DNA of 64,000 nucleotides from Nonomuraea turcica (GTDB lineage: Bacteria; Actinomycetota; Actinomycetes; Streptosporangiales; Streptosporangiaceae), in assembly GCF_030718205.1 (NCBI RefSeq), contig NZ_JAUZQF010000008.1, positions 364,413 to 428,412 of the forward strand, written 5' to 3'. This document shows positions 1-8,312 of this stretch, piece by piece. Under the pieces are notes generated by a model. The model made no database searches. It saw nothing but the letters and a program-made list of their open reading frames with translations, and was not told where the DNA came from. Position 1 is the stretch's first letter; each line of letters begins with the position of its first letter. The position numbers were made by a program, and so were the translations under genes.

Positions 1-1725
1 CCGCTGTTCTCACTGCGCCAGGTCGAGTCCTGGCTGCGCCGCTATGGGAAGTCCTACCAGGTCTCACTGGGAGATCGGGTGTGGCAACGCCTGAAAGCCA
101 CCGGCGATTTGCGGCTGGGCGAGTTGGTGGCCCAGGCAGGAGCCCTGCTGACCGGTCATCAAGGAGCCCTCGGCGACGGCCCGGCGCAGGTTGGGGGCGC
201 CCCTCAGGAGTCCGGTGGTGATCCGGCGCAGGCCGGCACCGGGCCGCGGCCGGCCGGTGTCAAGGGGGACCTGGATCCCGAGTCGGCCGGGCTCGTGATG
301 GAGCTGGCCGACCGGCACGACCCGCTGACCGCGTACGAGTTCCTGTGCGAGCGTTACCTCGAGTCCCACTCCCGGCAGCTCTCGGTCACCCGCGAGGACG
401 TGGCCGAGCTGATGGTCCGGCTCGTGCACGCGGAGGGCTCGACGGTCCTCGACCCCGCCTGCGGGGTCGGCACGCTGCTGCTGACCCCCGCCGACCCGGC
501 GCGCGTGCTGGGACAGGAGCTCAGCGAGACCTCGGCCGCCATCGCCGCCTCCAGGCTCAGGCTGCGCGGCATCGACGCCGAGATCGTGGCCGGCGACGCG
601 ATGCGCCACGACGGCTTCGCCGGTGAGCGGGCCGACGCGGTGGTGTGCGACCCGCCGTTCAATGAGCGGGCCTGGGGCTACGAGGAGCTGACCGGCGACC
701 CGCGCTGGGAGTACGGACTGCCGCCACGCGGCGAGCCCGAGCTGGCCTGGGTGCAACACTGCCTCACGCACGTCAAGCCCGGCGGCCTGGTCGCCATCCT
801 GATGCCCCCGGCCGCCGCGAGCCGCAAGGCCGGCCGCCGCATCCGCGCCAACCTGCTGCGCGCCGGCGCGTTGCGTGCCGTCGTGGCGCTGCCGGGCTCG
901 GACCTGTGGCTGCTGCGCCGTCCGGCCGCGGGCGAGCGGCCGCCGTCCGAAGTGCTCATCCTCGACGCCACCGCCGACCTCGGGAGCGTGGAGCCGGCCT
1001 GGCAGGCTTACCTGGAGGACCGTTCCGACCAGACCGTGCGCATCATCGACCTGCTGGCCGACGAGGTCGACATGACCCCGGCCCGGCACCAGCGCCGCGA
1101 CGACGTCGGCCGGGCCTTCGCCGAGGCACGTGACCGCTTCCTCGCGGCTGCCGCCGTGCCGCCCGACCTGAAGGTCCTGGAGCAGCCGCTGGACCAGCCC
1201 GCCACGACGCTGGGCGACCTGATCAAGGAGGGCCTGGTGACCACGTCGCAGGCCCCGCCCAAGATGACCGCCGACGGCGGCGACGTCCCGGTCCTCACCG
1301 CGGACGACGTGCTCAACGGCACGCCGCCGTCCGGCTCCACGACCACGCAGCAGGGCCTGATCACGATCCGCCCCGGCGACGTGGTGGCCTCCTACTCCAG
1401 CGTGCGTGTGATGGCCGACGGCGGCGCGGTGCTGGGCGCACACCTGACGCTCTACCGGGTGGACTCCCGCCGGCTGGATCCGGACTTCCTGGCCGGCTAC
1501 CTGCGGGCTGCCGGCGGCCGGGCCACGACCGGCTCCAGCAGGTTCGACGTGCGCCGCACTCGCCTGCCGCGGCTGTCGCTCAAGGAGCAGAAGGCGTACG
1601 GCGAGGCCTTCCGCCAGCTCGCCGTGCTCGAAGACGCCATCCGCGAGACCTCGACGCTGGGGCAGACGCTGATCAGACTGGGTCTCGACGGCCTGGCCGA
1701 CGGCCACCTGCACCCGCAGTCCTAA
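1..1725 (+). CDS. N-6 adenine DNA methylase with fused specificity-like tail (5' partial)
   Basis: The frame is open to the window edge, so the true start lies upstream; a GTG at 79 is internal, because the residues before it (LFSLRQVESWLRRYGK) look like a short winged/AlpA-type DNA-binding segment. The core is a class-I SAM methyltransferase of the HsdM type: motif I DPACGVG begins at base 451 and the catalytic motif DPPFN at 649. The last ~180 residues (RPGDVVAS, TTGSSRFDVRRTRLPRL) resemble a target-recognition half-domain of HsdS, so modification and specificity appear fused in one chain. No restriction subunit is visible in the window. It likely methylates adenine in DNA; whether it belongs to a restriction system or is a solitary regulator cannot be decided here. 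The Ser/Thr kinase gene follows after 38 bp. Confidence 0.85.
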   Translation, partial: PLFSLRQVESWLRRYGKSYQVSLGDRVWQRLKATGDLRLGELVAQAGALLTGHQGALGDGPAQVGGAPQESGGDPAQAGTGPRPAGVKGDLDPESAGLVMELADRHDPLTAYEFLCERYLESHSRQLSVTREDVAELMVRLVHAEGSTVLDPACGVGTLLLTPADPARVLGQELSETSAAIAASRLRLRGIDAEIVAGDAMRHDGFAGERADAVVCDPPFNERAWGYEELTGDPRWEYGLPPRGEPELAWVQHCLTHVKPGGLVAILMPPAAASRKAGRRIRANLLRAGALRAVVALPGSDLWLLRRPAAGERPPSEVLILDATADLGSVEPAWQAYLEDRSDQTVRIIDLLADEVDMTPARHQRRDDVGRAFAEARDRFLAAAAVPPDLKVLEQPLDQPATTLGDLIKEGLVTTSQAPPKMTADGGDVPVLTADDVLNGTPPSGSTTTQQGLITIRPGDVVASYSSVRVMADGGAVLGAHLTLYRVDSRRLDPDFLAGYLRAAGGRATTGSSRFDVRRTRLPRLSLKEQKAYGEAFRQLAVLEDAIRETSTLGQTLIRLGLDGLADGHLHPQS

Positions 1726-1763
1726 CGGTGTAGTTTTTCCCGAAAGGCTGCGGGGAGGGGCGA

Positions 1764-2654
1764 ATGGTCATCGGCGACCGATATGAGCTCGACGACCTCC
1801 CTCTAGGTCAAGGCGGCATGGGTGCCGTCTACGCCGGCCACGACCGCCACCTGGACCGCCGGGTGGCGGTGAAGCTGCTCAGGCTGCCCGGCGGCCCTGA
1901 TCACGAGCTGGAGAGCCGGTTCATCCGTGAGGCCCGCATCCTGGCCAGGCTGGAGCATCCCGGCGCGCCCGTGCTTTACGACTTCGGCACCCACGAGCAG
2001 CGGCTCTACCAGGTGATGCAGTTCATCGAGGGTGTGACGGTGGCCGACGTGGTCAGCGAGCACGGCCCGCTGCCCGTGCCGTGGGCGGCCGCCATCGCGG
2101 CCCAGGCGTGCGCGGTGCTCTCGGCGGCGCACGCCCTGGCGATCTGCCATCGCGACCTCAAGCCGACGAACCTCATGCTCTGCCCGGACGGCAGCGTGAA
2201 GGTGCTGGACTTCGGCCTGGCCATGCTGCGGGACGCGGACGTCACCACGTTCACCAGGATCGGGCAGATCCTCGGGACGCCGGCGTACATGGCGCCCGAG
2301 CAGATCCAGCACGGCGTCGCCGAGCCGCGCAGCGACCTCTACTCGCTCGGCTGCGTCCTGCACGAGATGCTGACGGGCCACCAGTTGTTCACCGGTCCCA
2401 CCGACTACGTGGTCTTCGAGAAGCAGGTCAAGGAGCGCCCGCCGGCCGTTCCCGGCATTCCCGCCGAGCTGAGCACGCTGCTGGCGCAACTGCTGGAGAA
2501 GCAGCCGGACGACCGGCCCGCGGACGCGAACGAGCTGTACCAGCGGCTCGACCCGTTCGCCGTCGAGCTGCCTATGCTGCCCGGCTTCTTGACCAAGGCG
2601 CCGAGCCCCGGCCGCATGTACGCCCGCATGGCGGGCCGCGCCCTCAGCGGCTGA
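1764..2654 (+). CDS. Soluble serine/threonine protein kinase
   Basis: A 296-residue protein carrying a whole Hanks-type kinase domain: glycine loop GQGGMGAVYAG (residues 15-25), catalytic Lys37 in VAVKLL, HRDLKPTN with catalytic Asp131, DFG at Asp149, and GTPAYMAPEQ. No membrane segment, PASTA or other sensor domain follows the kinase fold, so it is predicted to be cytosolic with a very short C-terminal tail. The start ATG has a GGGAGGGG Shine-Dalgarno-like stretch just before it. It may be cotranscribed with the upstream DNA methylase (38-bp gap). Substrates are unknown. Confidence 0.93.
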   Translation: MVIGDRYELDDLPLGQGGMGAVYAGHDRHLDRRVAVKLLRLPGGPDHELESRFIREARILARLEHPGAPVLYDFGTHEQRLYQVMQFIEGVTVADVVSEHGPLPVPWAAAIAAQACAVLSAAHALAICHRDLKPTNLMLCPDGSVKVLDFGLAMLRDADVTTFTRIGQILGTPAYMAPEQIQHGVAEPRSDLYSLGCVLHEMLTGHQLFTGPTDYVVFEKQVKERPPAVPGIPAELSTLLAQLLEKQPDDRPADANELYQRLDPFAVELPMLPGFLTKAPSPGRMYARMAGRALSG

Positions 2655-2702
2655 ACCACGCCGCGCGTTCCTCGACGCATGCCTGGGACCCAGGCGTGAA
2701 CA

Positions 2703-2713
2703 CGCTCTCTCAC
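2703..2713 (+). promoter_or_regulatory. Upstream half-site copy of the LacI-type operator
   Basis: The 11-mer CGCTCTCTCAC recurs exactly at 2780-2790, inside the full palindrome of the beta-glucoside operon. Only one arm is present here. It could be an auxiliary repressor contact ~77 bp upstream (DNA looping) or chance. The sequence identity is seen; the role is inferred. Confidence 0.4.
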
Positions 2714-2739
2714 GTAACACCGATCGTTATCTAACTCCC

Positions 2740-2789
2740 TTGACAGAGGTGTGTGCGTGCTACGAATCTCTTGAGAGAGCGCTCTCTCA
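2740..2789 (+). promoter_or_regulatory. Promoter and 18-bp palindromic operator of the beta-glucoside operon
   Basis: A consensus -35 TTGACA lies at 2740-2745, with a weak -10 (TACGAAT) near 2761-2767. Just downstream sits a perfect 18-bp palindrome, TGAGAGAGCGCTCTCTCA (2772-2789), with the GAGCGCTC core typical of actinobacterial CebR-type LacI repressors (known CebR box TGGGAGCGCTCCCA). Its position over the likely transcription start fits repression of the genes from 2825 on. The LacI gene ending this operon is the obvious candidate regulator. An AGGAGGG ribosome site follows at 2814-2820. Confidence 0.75.
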
Positions 2790-2824
2790 CCTAGAAACCT
2801 CAGACTCCTGCACAGGAGGGTTCC

Positions 2825-4108
2825 ATGACCCCTCGGATCCGGCTCGCCGTGCCCCTGCTCGCCGCCGCCCTGCTCACGGCCGCGTGCGGCGGCGGAGGGA
2901 ACACCGCCACCCAGACGAGCTCCAAGCCGGGAGAGAAGATCAAGCTGACCGTCGGCCTCTTCGGCGACTTCGGCTTCAAGCCGCTCTATGAGGAGTACAA
3001 GAAGACCCACCCCAACATCGAGATCGTCGAGAACGTCACCCAGTTCAACGATCACCACACCAACCTGGTCAAGCGGCTGGCCACGAACGCGGGCGCGGGG
3101 GACGTCGAGGCGGTCGAGGTCGGCTACATCAGCACGTTCACGGCGCAGCCCGGCAAGTTCGTCGATCTCCAGCAGTACGGGCTCGACCAGCGCAAGGCCG
3201 ACTACCTGGACTGGAAGTGGCAGCAGGGCCTGAGCAAGGACGGCACGCAGGTACTCGGACTCGGCACCGACGTCGGCGGACTGGCCATGTGCTACCGCAA
3301 GGACCTGTTCGACAAGGCCGGGCTGCCGACGGACCGGACCGAGGTGGCGGCGCTCTGGCCGACGTGGGAGCAGTACATCGCGACCGGCAAGAAGTTCGCG
3401 GCGGCCGACGTGGCCGGCGCGAAGTTCGTGGACTCCCCCGGTGAGATCTTCCGCGCCATGGTCAACCAGGCCCCGATCGGCCTGTACGACGCCCAGGACA
3501 ACATCATCGTGGCCTCCAACCCTGACGTGAAGAAGGCCTGGGACCTGTCCAACCAGCTCACCCAGGAGGGCCTGACCGCCAAGCTCGCGGCCTTCTCACC
3601 GCCGTGGAACACCGGCTTCGCCAAGGGCTCGTTCGCCACGATCATCTGCCCGGCCTGGATGACCGGCTTCATCCAGGAGCAGGCCAAGGACGCCTCCGGC
3701 AAGTGGGACATCGCGACCGTGCCCGGCGGCTCGGGCAACAGCGGCGGCTCGCACCTGATGGTGCCCAAGCAGAGCAAGCACCCGAAGGAGGCGGCCGAGC
3801 TGATCAACTTCCTGACCTCCAAGGAGAACCAGGCCAAGGTGTTCAAGGAGGAAGGAACGTTCCCGTCCATCCCGGCCCTGTACGACGACCCGTCGATCCA
3901 GAACTTCACCAAGCCGTTCTTCGGCGACGCCCCCATCGGCAAGATCTACTCCGAGGCCGCCAAGGCGCTCAAGCCGCAGCACCTCGGTCCCAAGGAAGGC
4001 GACGTCCGCGTGGCCATCGGCAACGGGCTCGGCCGCGTCGAGCAGGGCAAGCAGACCCCCGACGAGGCGTGGGCGCAGGTGCTCGAGGACGTCAAGAAGA
4101 TCAAATGA
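2825..4108 (+). CDS. Sugar ABC transporter substrate-binding lipoprotein (family 1)
   Basis: 427 residues. The N-terminus has a basic start, hydrophobic core and lipobox LLTAAC, so it should be lipid-anchored on the outer face of the membrane. The mature part has the family-1 extracellular solute-binding fold of oligosaccharide importers. The start is fixed by AGGAGGG seven bases upstream. Its stop codon overlaps the next ATG (ATGA), which points to translational coupling with the permeases. Ligand: by context (GH1 beta-glucosidase in the operon and a CebR-like operator) cellobiose or another beta-glucoside; this is inference. No ATPase gene is in the operon, so a shared MsiK-type ATPase elsewhere is expected, as in Streptomyces. 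Confidence 0.9.
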   Translation: MTPRIRLAVPLLAAALLTAACGGGGNTATQTSSKPGEKIKLTVGLFGDFGFKPLYEEYKKTHPNIEIVENVTQFNDHHTNLVKRLATNAGAGDVEAVEVGYISTFTAQPGKFVDLQQYGLDQRKADYLDWKWQQGLSKDGTQVLGLGTDVGGLAMCYRKDLFDKAGLPTDRTEVAALWPTWEQYIATGKKFAAADVAGAKFVDSPGEIFRAMVNQAPIGLYDAQDNIIVASNPDVKKAWDLSNQLTQEGLTAKLAAFSPPWNTGFAKGSFATIICPAWMTGFIQEQAKDASGKWDIATVPGGSGNSGGSHLMVPKQSKHPKEAAELINFLTSKENQAKVFKEEGTFPSIPALYDDPSIQNFTKPFFGDAPIGKIYSEAAKALKPQHLGPKEGDVRVAIGNGLGRVEQGKQTPDEAWAQVLEDVKKIK

Positions 4109-5067
4109 GCACCCTTCCCCTCGCTCTCACGCGACGGCGTAGGCGCAGCGTGCGGCGCACCCTCGACGTGAGGGTGTCGCCGTACGCCTACGTGGCGCCG
4201 TTCTTCCTGCTGTTCTGCGCCTTCGGGCTGTTCCCGCTGGTCTACACGGCCTGGGTGAGTCTGCACGAGTGGACGCTACTGTCGGAGACGCAGGAGTTCG
4301 TCGGGCTGGGCAACTTCTCGACTCTGCTGGCCGACGCGTACTTCTGGAACGCCACCTTCAACACGCTGTCCATCGGCGTGCTGTCGACCGTGCCGCAGCT
4401 GGCGCTGGCCATCTGGCTGGCGCACCTGCTCAACCGGCGGCTGCGCTTCCAGACGTTGTTCCGCGTGTCGTTGCTGCTGCCGAACGTCACCAGCGTCGTG
4501 GCAGTCGTGGTGATCTTCAGCCAGCTGTTCGGTCGCGACTTCGGAATGATCAACTGGGTGCTGTCGTGGTTCGGCGTCGGGAACATCGACTGGGCGGCGG
4601 GCACCGCGACCTCGCACCTCGCCCTGTCCGTGATGATCATGTGGCGCTGGACCGGCTACAACGCGCTGATCTTCCTGGCCGCCATGCAGGCCGTCCCGCG
4701 CGAGCTGTACGAGGCCGCCACGCTGGACGGCGCGAGCACCTTCAAGCAGCTGCGCAGCATCACGATCCCGATGATCCGGCCGACGATCGTCTTCGTCGTC
4801 ATCGTCTCCACGATCGGCGCCATGCAGATCATCGCCGAGCCCATGTTGTTCGGGCAGAGCAGCGGCGGCGGGGGCGGCATCGCCACCGGCGGCCCCGACC
4901 GGCAGTTCCAGACCCTCGCGTTGTTCGTCTACGAGCAGGGCTTCGCGAACTCGACGTTCGACTTCGGCTACGCCTCGGCCGCCTCGTGGCTGATGTTCCT
5001 GGCCGTGGTGGTCGTCGCCGGGATCAACTTCCTGATCACCCGCCGGGTGAGGGGCGGGCTGGTATGA
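4105..5067 (+). CDS. Sugar ABC transporter permease, MalF type
   Basis: 320 residues with about six membrane helices after a basic N-terminal stretch (TRRRRRSVRR). The conserved EAA loop that docks on the ATPase is visible as EAATLDGASTFKQLRSITIP. The start ATG at 4105 overlaps the stop of the binding-protein gene; the frame is open further upstream but that part is only a shadow of the preceding gene. It forms the translocation channel with the next gene product. A glycine-rich insert (SGGGGGIATGG) between the last helices is a little longer than usual. Confidence 0.92.
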   Translation: MSTLPLALTRRRRRSVRRTLDVRVSPYAYVAPFFLLFCAFGLFPLVYTAWVSLHEWTLLSETQEFVGLGNFSTLLADAYFWNATFNTLSIGVLSTVPQLALAIWLAHLLNRRLRFQTLFRVSLLLPNVTSVVAVVVIFSQLFGRDFGMINWVLSWFGVGNIDWAAGTATSHLALSVMIMWRWTGYNALIFLAAMQAVPRELYEAATLDGASTFKQLRSITIPMIRPTIVFVVIVSTIGAMQIIAEPMLFGQSSGGGGGIATGGPDRQFQTLALFVYEQGFANSTFDFGYASAASWLMFLAVVVVAGINFLITRRVRGGLV

Positions 5068-5867
5068 GGTTGCGTTATCTGACCCTGACCGCTGTGGCGT
5101 TCTTCTCGGCCTTCCCGCTGTACTACAGCGTCGTGGTGGCCTCCAGGCACAACTCGGCACTGGCTCAGGTGCCGCCGCCGCTGATCCCCGGCGGGAACTT
5201 CTTCGCCAACGTCTCCCGTGTCTTCGACACCGTCCCGTTCGGCCTCGCGCTGGTCAACTCCGTCATCGTGGCGGGGTCGATCTCGATCGCCGTGATGTTC
5301 TTCTCGACGCTGGCGGGGTTCGCCTTCGCCAAGCTGACGTTCAGGGGCAGGAACATCATGCTGGTGATCACGGTCGCCACCATGATGGTCCCGGCGCAGC
5401 TCGGCATCATCCCGCTGTACATGCTCATGGTGAAGCTGGAGTGGACCGGCACCAACTACGCGTTGATCGTGCCCGCGCTGGTCAACGCGTTCGGCGTGTT
5501 CTTCATGACGCAGTACCTGTCGCGCGCGCTGCCCACCGAGCTGCTGGAGGCCGGGCGGGTGGACGGATGCTCGACGTGGGGACTCTTCTGGCACGTTGTG
5601 TTGCCCGCCGCGCGGCCGGCGGCGGCGGTGCTCGGCATGCTGACGTTCATGTCGGCCTGGAACGACTACTTCTGGCCGCTGGTCGTGCTGAACCCGGACA
5701 ACCCTACGGTCCAGGTGGCCTTGTCGACGCTGGCCAGCGGGTACGTCAACGACTACGTGCTGGGGCTGGCCGGCACCGCGATCGGGACCCTCCCGCTCGT
5801 GGCCGTCTTCGCCCTGTTCGGCAAGCACATCATCGGCGGAATCATGCAAGGAGCGGTAAAGGGATGA
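5064..5867 (+). CDS. Sugar ABC transporter permease, MalG type
   Basis: 267 residues, six predicted membrane helices, and an EAA-type loop (LLEAGRVDGCSTWGLFWHVVLP). ATG at 5064 overlaps the TGA of the partner permease. It is the second half of the channel of the putative beta-glucoside importer. Its stop overlaps the start of the GH1 gene, so four genes in a row are linked by 4-bp overlaps, a strong sign of one translationally coupled operon. Confidence 0.92.
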   Translation: MRLRYLTLTAVAFFSAFPLYYSVVVASRHNSALAQVPPPLIPGGNFFANVSRVFDTVPFGLALVNSVIVAGSISIAVMFFSTLAGFAFAKLTFRGRNIMLVITVATMMVPAQLGIIPLYMLMVKLEWTGTNYALIVPALVNAFGVFFMTQYLSRALPTELLEAGRVDGCSTWGLFWHVVLPAARPAAAVLGMLTFMSAWNDYFWPLVVLNPDNPTVQVALSTLASGYVNDYVLGLAGTAIGTLPLVAVFALFGKHIIGGIMQGAVKG

Positions 5868-7225
5868 TCTTTCCCGAGGACTTCGTCTGGGGAGCCGCGA
5901 CGGCCTCCTATCAGATCGAGGGGGCGGTCAAGGAGGACGGGCGGGGCCAGTCGATCTGGGACACCTTCTCCCACACCCCCGGGAACGTGGCCGACGGCGA
6001 CACGGGTGACGTGGCGTGCGACCACTACCACCGCTACAAGGACGACATCGGGCTGATGCGCGAGCTGCGGCTGGCCGCCTACCGGTTCTCGATCGCGTGG
6101 CCGCGCATCCAGCCCGACGGTGCGGGGTCGATCAACCCGCGCGGGTTGGCGTTCTACGACAAGCTCGTCGATGAGCTGCTTGCCGCAGAGATTACGCCCT
6201 ATGTCACGCTTTATCACTGGGATCTTCCTCAAGCCCTCGAAGACCGCGGTGGTTGGACAAATCGGGATACGGCCTATCGGTTCGCCGACTATGCCTCGGC
6301 CGTGCACGACCGGCTCGGCGACCGCGTCCGCGACTGGGCCACGCTGAACGAGCCGTGGGTCGCGGCGTACCTCGGCTACGGCAACGGCGTGCACGCACCG
6401 GGGCGCCGCGACCCGGCCGACGCCCTGCGCTCGGCGCACCACCTGCTGCTCGGCCACGGGCTCGCCGCGCGCCGACTGCGCCCCGGCAGCGTCATGCTGG
6501 TGGTCAATTCCGCGCCGGTGCTGACGCCCGCCCAGGTCAACGACCCTTCCGCGGTGCCGAGCGAGGCGGACGCGGCCGCGGTCCACCGCATCCACGCACT
6601 GCTGACCAGGCAGTTCCTGGACCCGGCCGTGCACGGCACGTACCCGCCTGAGGTCCTGGAGGCGGCGGCGTGCAACGGTGGCACCGGCCACATCCTGGAC
6701 GGCGACCTGGCGCTCATCAACGCGCCGATCGACCTGATCGGCATCAACTACTACAACCCGTGCGTCGTCGAGTCCGGGCCCGGCCTGCCCGCCGACGCGG
6801 CCTGGCCCGGCTCTGAGGGCCTGCGCTTCGCCGCCGCGGACGCGCCGACGACCGCCATGGGCTGGCCGATCGTCCCCGACGGCCTGTCCCGGCTGCTGGT
6901 CCGGCTTTCCCGGGACTATCCCCAGGTCGGCCTCATGGTCACCGAGAACGGCGCGGCCTTCGACGACGTCGTGGAGGACGGGCGGGTGCACGACGCGGAC
7001 CGGCTGGCGTACCTGGACGGGCACCTGCGCGAGGTGTGGCGGGCCATCGAGGCGGGCGCGCATCTACGCGGCTATCTGGTCTGGTCGCTGCTGGACAACT
7101 TCGAGTGGGCCGAGGGGTACCGGCGGCGGTTCGGCATCGTGCACGTGGACTACGCGACGCAGACCAGGGTGCTCAAGGACAGCGCTCTGTGGTACCGCGA
7201 CGTCATAGGCAGGAACGGCCTGTAG
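5864..7225 (+). CDS. GH1 beta-glucosidase
   Basis: 453 residues, a normal length for GH1. It starts with the family signature FPEDFVWGAATASYQIEG. The acid/base Glu163 sits in TLNEPW and the nucleophile Glu361 in VTENG; the late GH1 motif WSLLDNFEWAEGY is also present. No signal peptide, so it acts in the cytosol on imported beta-glucosides such as cellobiose, releasing glucose. Coupled to the permease by an ATGA overlap, with AAGGAG 10 bases upstream. The exact aglycone preference cannot be read from the sequence. Confidence 0.95.
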   Translation: MIFPEDFVWGAATASYQIEGAVKEDGRGQSIWDTFSHTPGNVADGDTGDVACDHYHRYKDDIGLMRELRLAAYRFSIAWPRIQPDGAGSINPRGLAFYDKLVDELLAAEITPYVTLYHWDLPQALEDRGGWTNRDTAYRFADYASAVHDRLGDRVRDWATLNEPWVAAYLGYGNGVHAPGRRDPADALRSAHHLLLGHGLAARRLRPGSVMLVVNSAPVLTPAQVNDPSAVPSEADAAAVHRIHALLTRQFLDPAVHGTYPPEVLEAAACNGGTGHILDGDLALINAPIDLIGINYYNPCVVESGPGLPADAAWPGSEGLRFAAADAPTTAMGWPIVPDGLSRLLVRLSRDYPQVGLMVTENGAAFDDVVEDGRVHDADRLAYLDGHLREVWRAIEAGAHLRGYLVWSLLDNFEWAEGYRRRFGIVHVDYATQTRVLKDSALWYRDVIGRNGL

Positions 7226-7246
7226 ATTTTTCATGTGAATCCCCTC

Positions 7247-8242
7247 ATGAGACGCCCGACCCTGGAGGCGGTCGCCGCCCGGGCGGGGGTCTCGCGTGCC
7301 ACCGCCTCCCGCGTGGTCAACGGGCAGACGACGGTGGCGCCGGACATCCGCGACGCGGTGCTGCGCGCGATCGACGAGCTGGGCTACGTGCCCAACTCGG
7401 CCGCGCGCAGCCTGGTCACCCAGCGCACCGACTCCATCGCGCTGGTCATCAGCGAGCCCGGCACCAGGGTCTTCTCCGACGACCCGTGGTTCTCCATGGC
7501 GATCAGGTCGGCGTCGGTGGAGCTGGAGGAGGCCAACAAGCAGGTCGTGCTGATGCTGGCGTCCAACGCCAGGAGCCATGCCCGGGTGGAGCGCTACATC
7601 GCGGGCGGGCACGTGGACGGGGTCATGCTGATCTCCATGCACGGCGCCGACCCGCTGCCGTCGGCGCTGTCGCGCCTGCGCGTCCCCGTCGTCTCCTACG
7701 GGCGGCCCGCCGTCCCCGTGAACATCCCCTACGTCGACAACGACAACCTGGGCGGCGCGGAGGCGGGCGTCAGGCACCTGGTGGAGCAGGGGCGGCGCAG
7801 GATCGCGACGATCGCGGGGCCCCAGGACATGATCGCCGGCCAGGACCGGCTGGCCGGCTACCGCAACGTGCTGCGCGACTCCGACCTCCGCTCGATCGTG
7901 GCGGTCGGCGACTTCACCCGCGAGTCGGGCGCGGTCGCGATGCGCCAGTTGCTCGGCGACGACCCGTCGCTGGACGCCGTCTTCGCGGCCAACGACCTGA
8001 TGGCGGTCGGCGCCCTGCAGTCGTTGCGCCAGGCGGGCCGCCGGGTGCCCGACGACGTGGCCGTGGTGGGCTTCGACGACATCGAGGCGGCGAAATACAC
8101 CGAGCCGCCGCTGACGACGCTCAGGCACCCGGTGATCGAGCAGGCGGCGGCCATGGTCCGGCTGCTGCTCGGCCTGTTCGAGGACGGTCCTGCGGACCCG
8201 GTGATCCTGCCGACGGAGCTGGTGATCCGCGAGTCGGCTTGA
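7247..8242 (+). CDS. LacI-family repressor of the beta-glucoside operon
   Basis: About 331 residues. It has the N-terminal LacI helix-turn-helix (TLEAVAARAGVSRATASRVVNG) and a periplasmic-binding-protein-like sensor domain (VVGFDDIEAAKYTEPPLTTLRHP). A GTG at 7235 could add four residues; the ATG at 7247 gives the standard family N-terminus. It sits 21 bp after the GH1 gene and is probably the last gene of the operon, which would give autoregulation through the 2772-2789 palindrome. That pairing is inferred from position and the operator type. Confidence 0.9.
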   Translation: MRRPTLEAVAARAGVSRATASRVVNGQTTVAPDIRDAVLRAIDELGYVPNSAARSLVTQRTDSIALVISEPGTRVFSDDPWFSMAIRSASVELEEANKQVVLMLASNARSHARVERYIAGGHVDGVMLISMHGADPLPSALSRLRVPVVSYGRPAVPVNIPYVDNDNLGGAEAGVRHLVEQGRRRIATIAGPQDMIAGQDRLAGYRNVLRDSDLRSIVAVGDFTRESGAVAMRQLLGDDPSLDAVFAANDLMAVGALQSLRQAGRRVPDDVAVVGFDDIEAAKYTEPPLTTLRHPVIEQAAAMVRLLLGLFEDGPADPVILPTELVIRESA

Positions 8243-8312
8243 CTCATTGACAAATCCGGCTGTTGACGCGATCTTGTCGGGGAGCGCTGCCTGCCCGAAG
8301 GGACACCCCCAC

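Noticed and set aside
64..1713. 549-residue open frame antisense to the methylase gene
   Set aside because: It follows from GC-rich third positions; the product is Gly/Arg/His-rich low complexity and the sense strand has clear enzyme motifs.
1..1725. A complete type I restriction system
   Set aside because: No HsdR, separate HsdS or other nuclease is in the window; only the modification-type protein is visible.
8279..8292. CebR-like GGGGAGCGCTGCCT before the phospholipase-D-like gene
   Set aside because: The palindrome is imperfect, differs from the operator at 2772-2789, and the gene has no link to sugar use.
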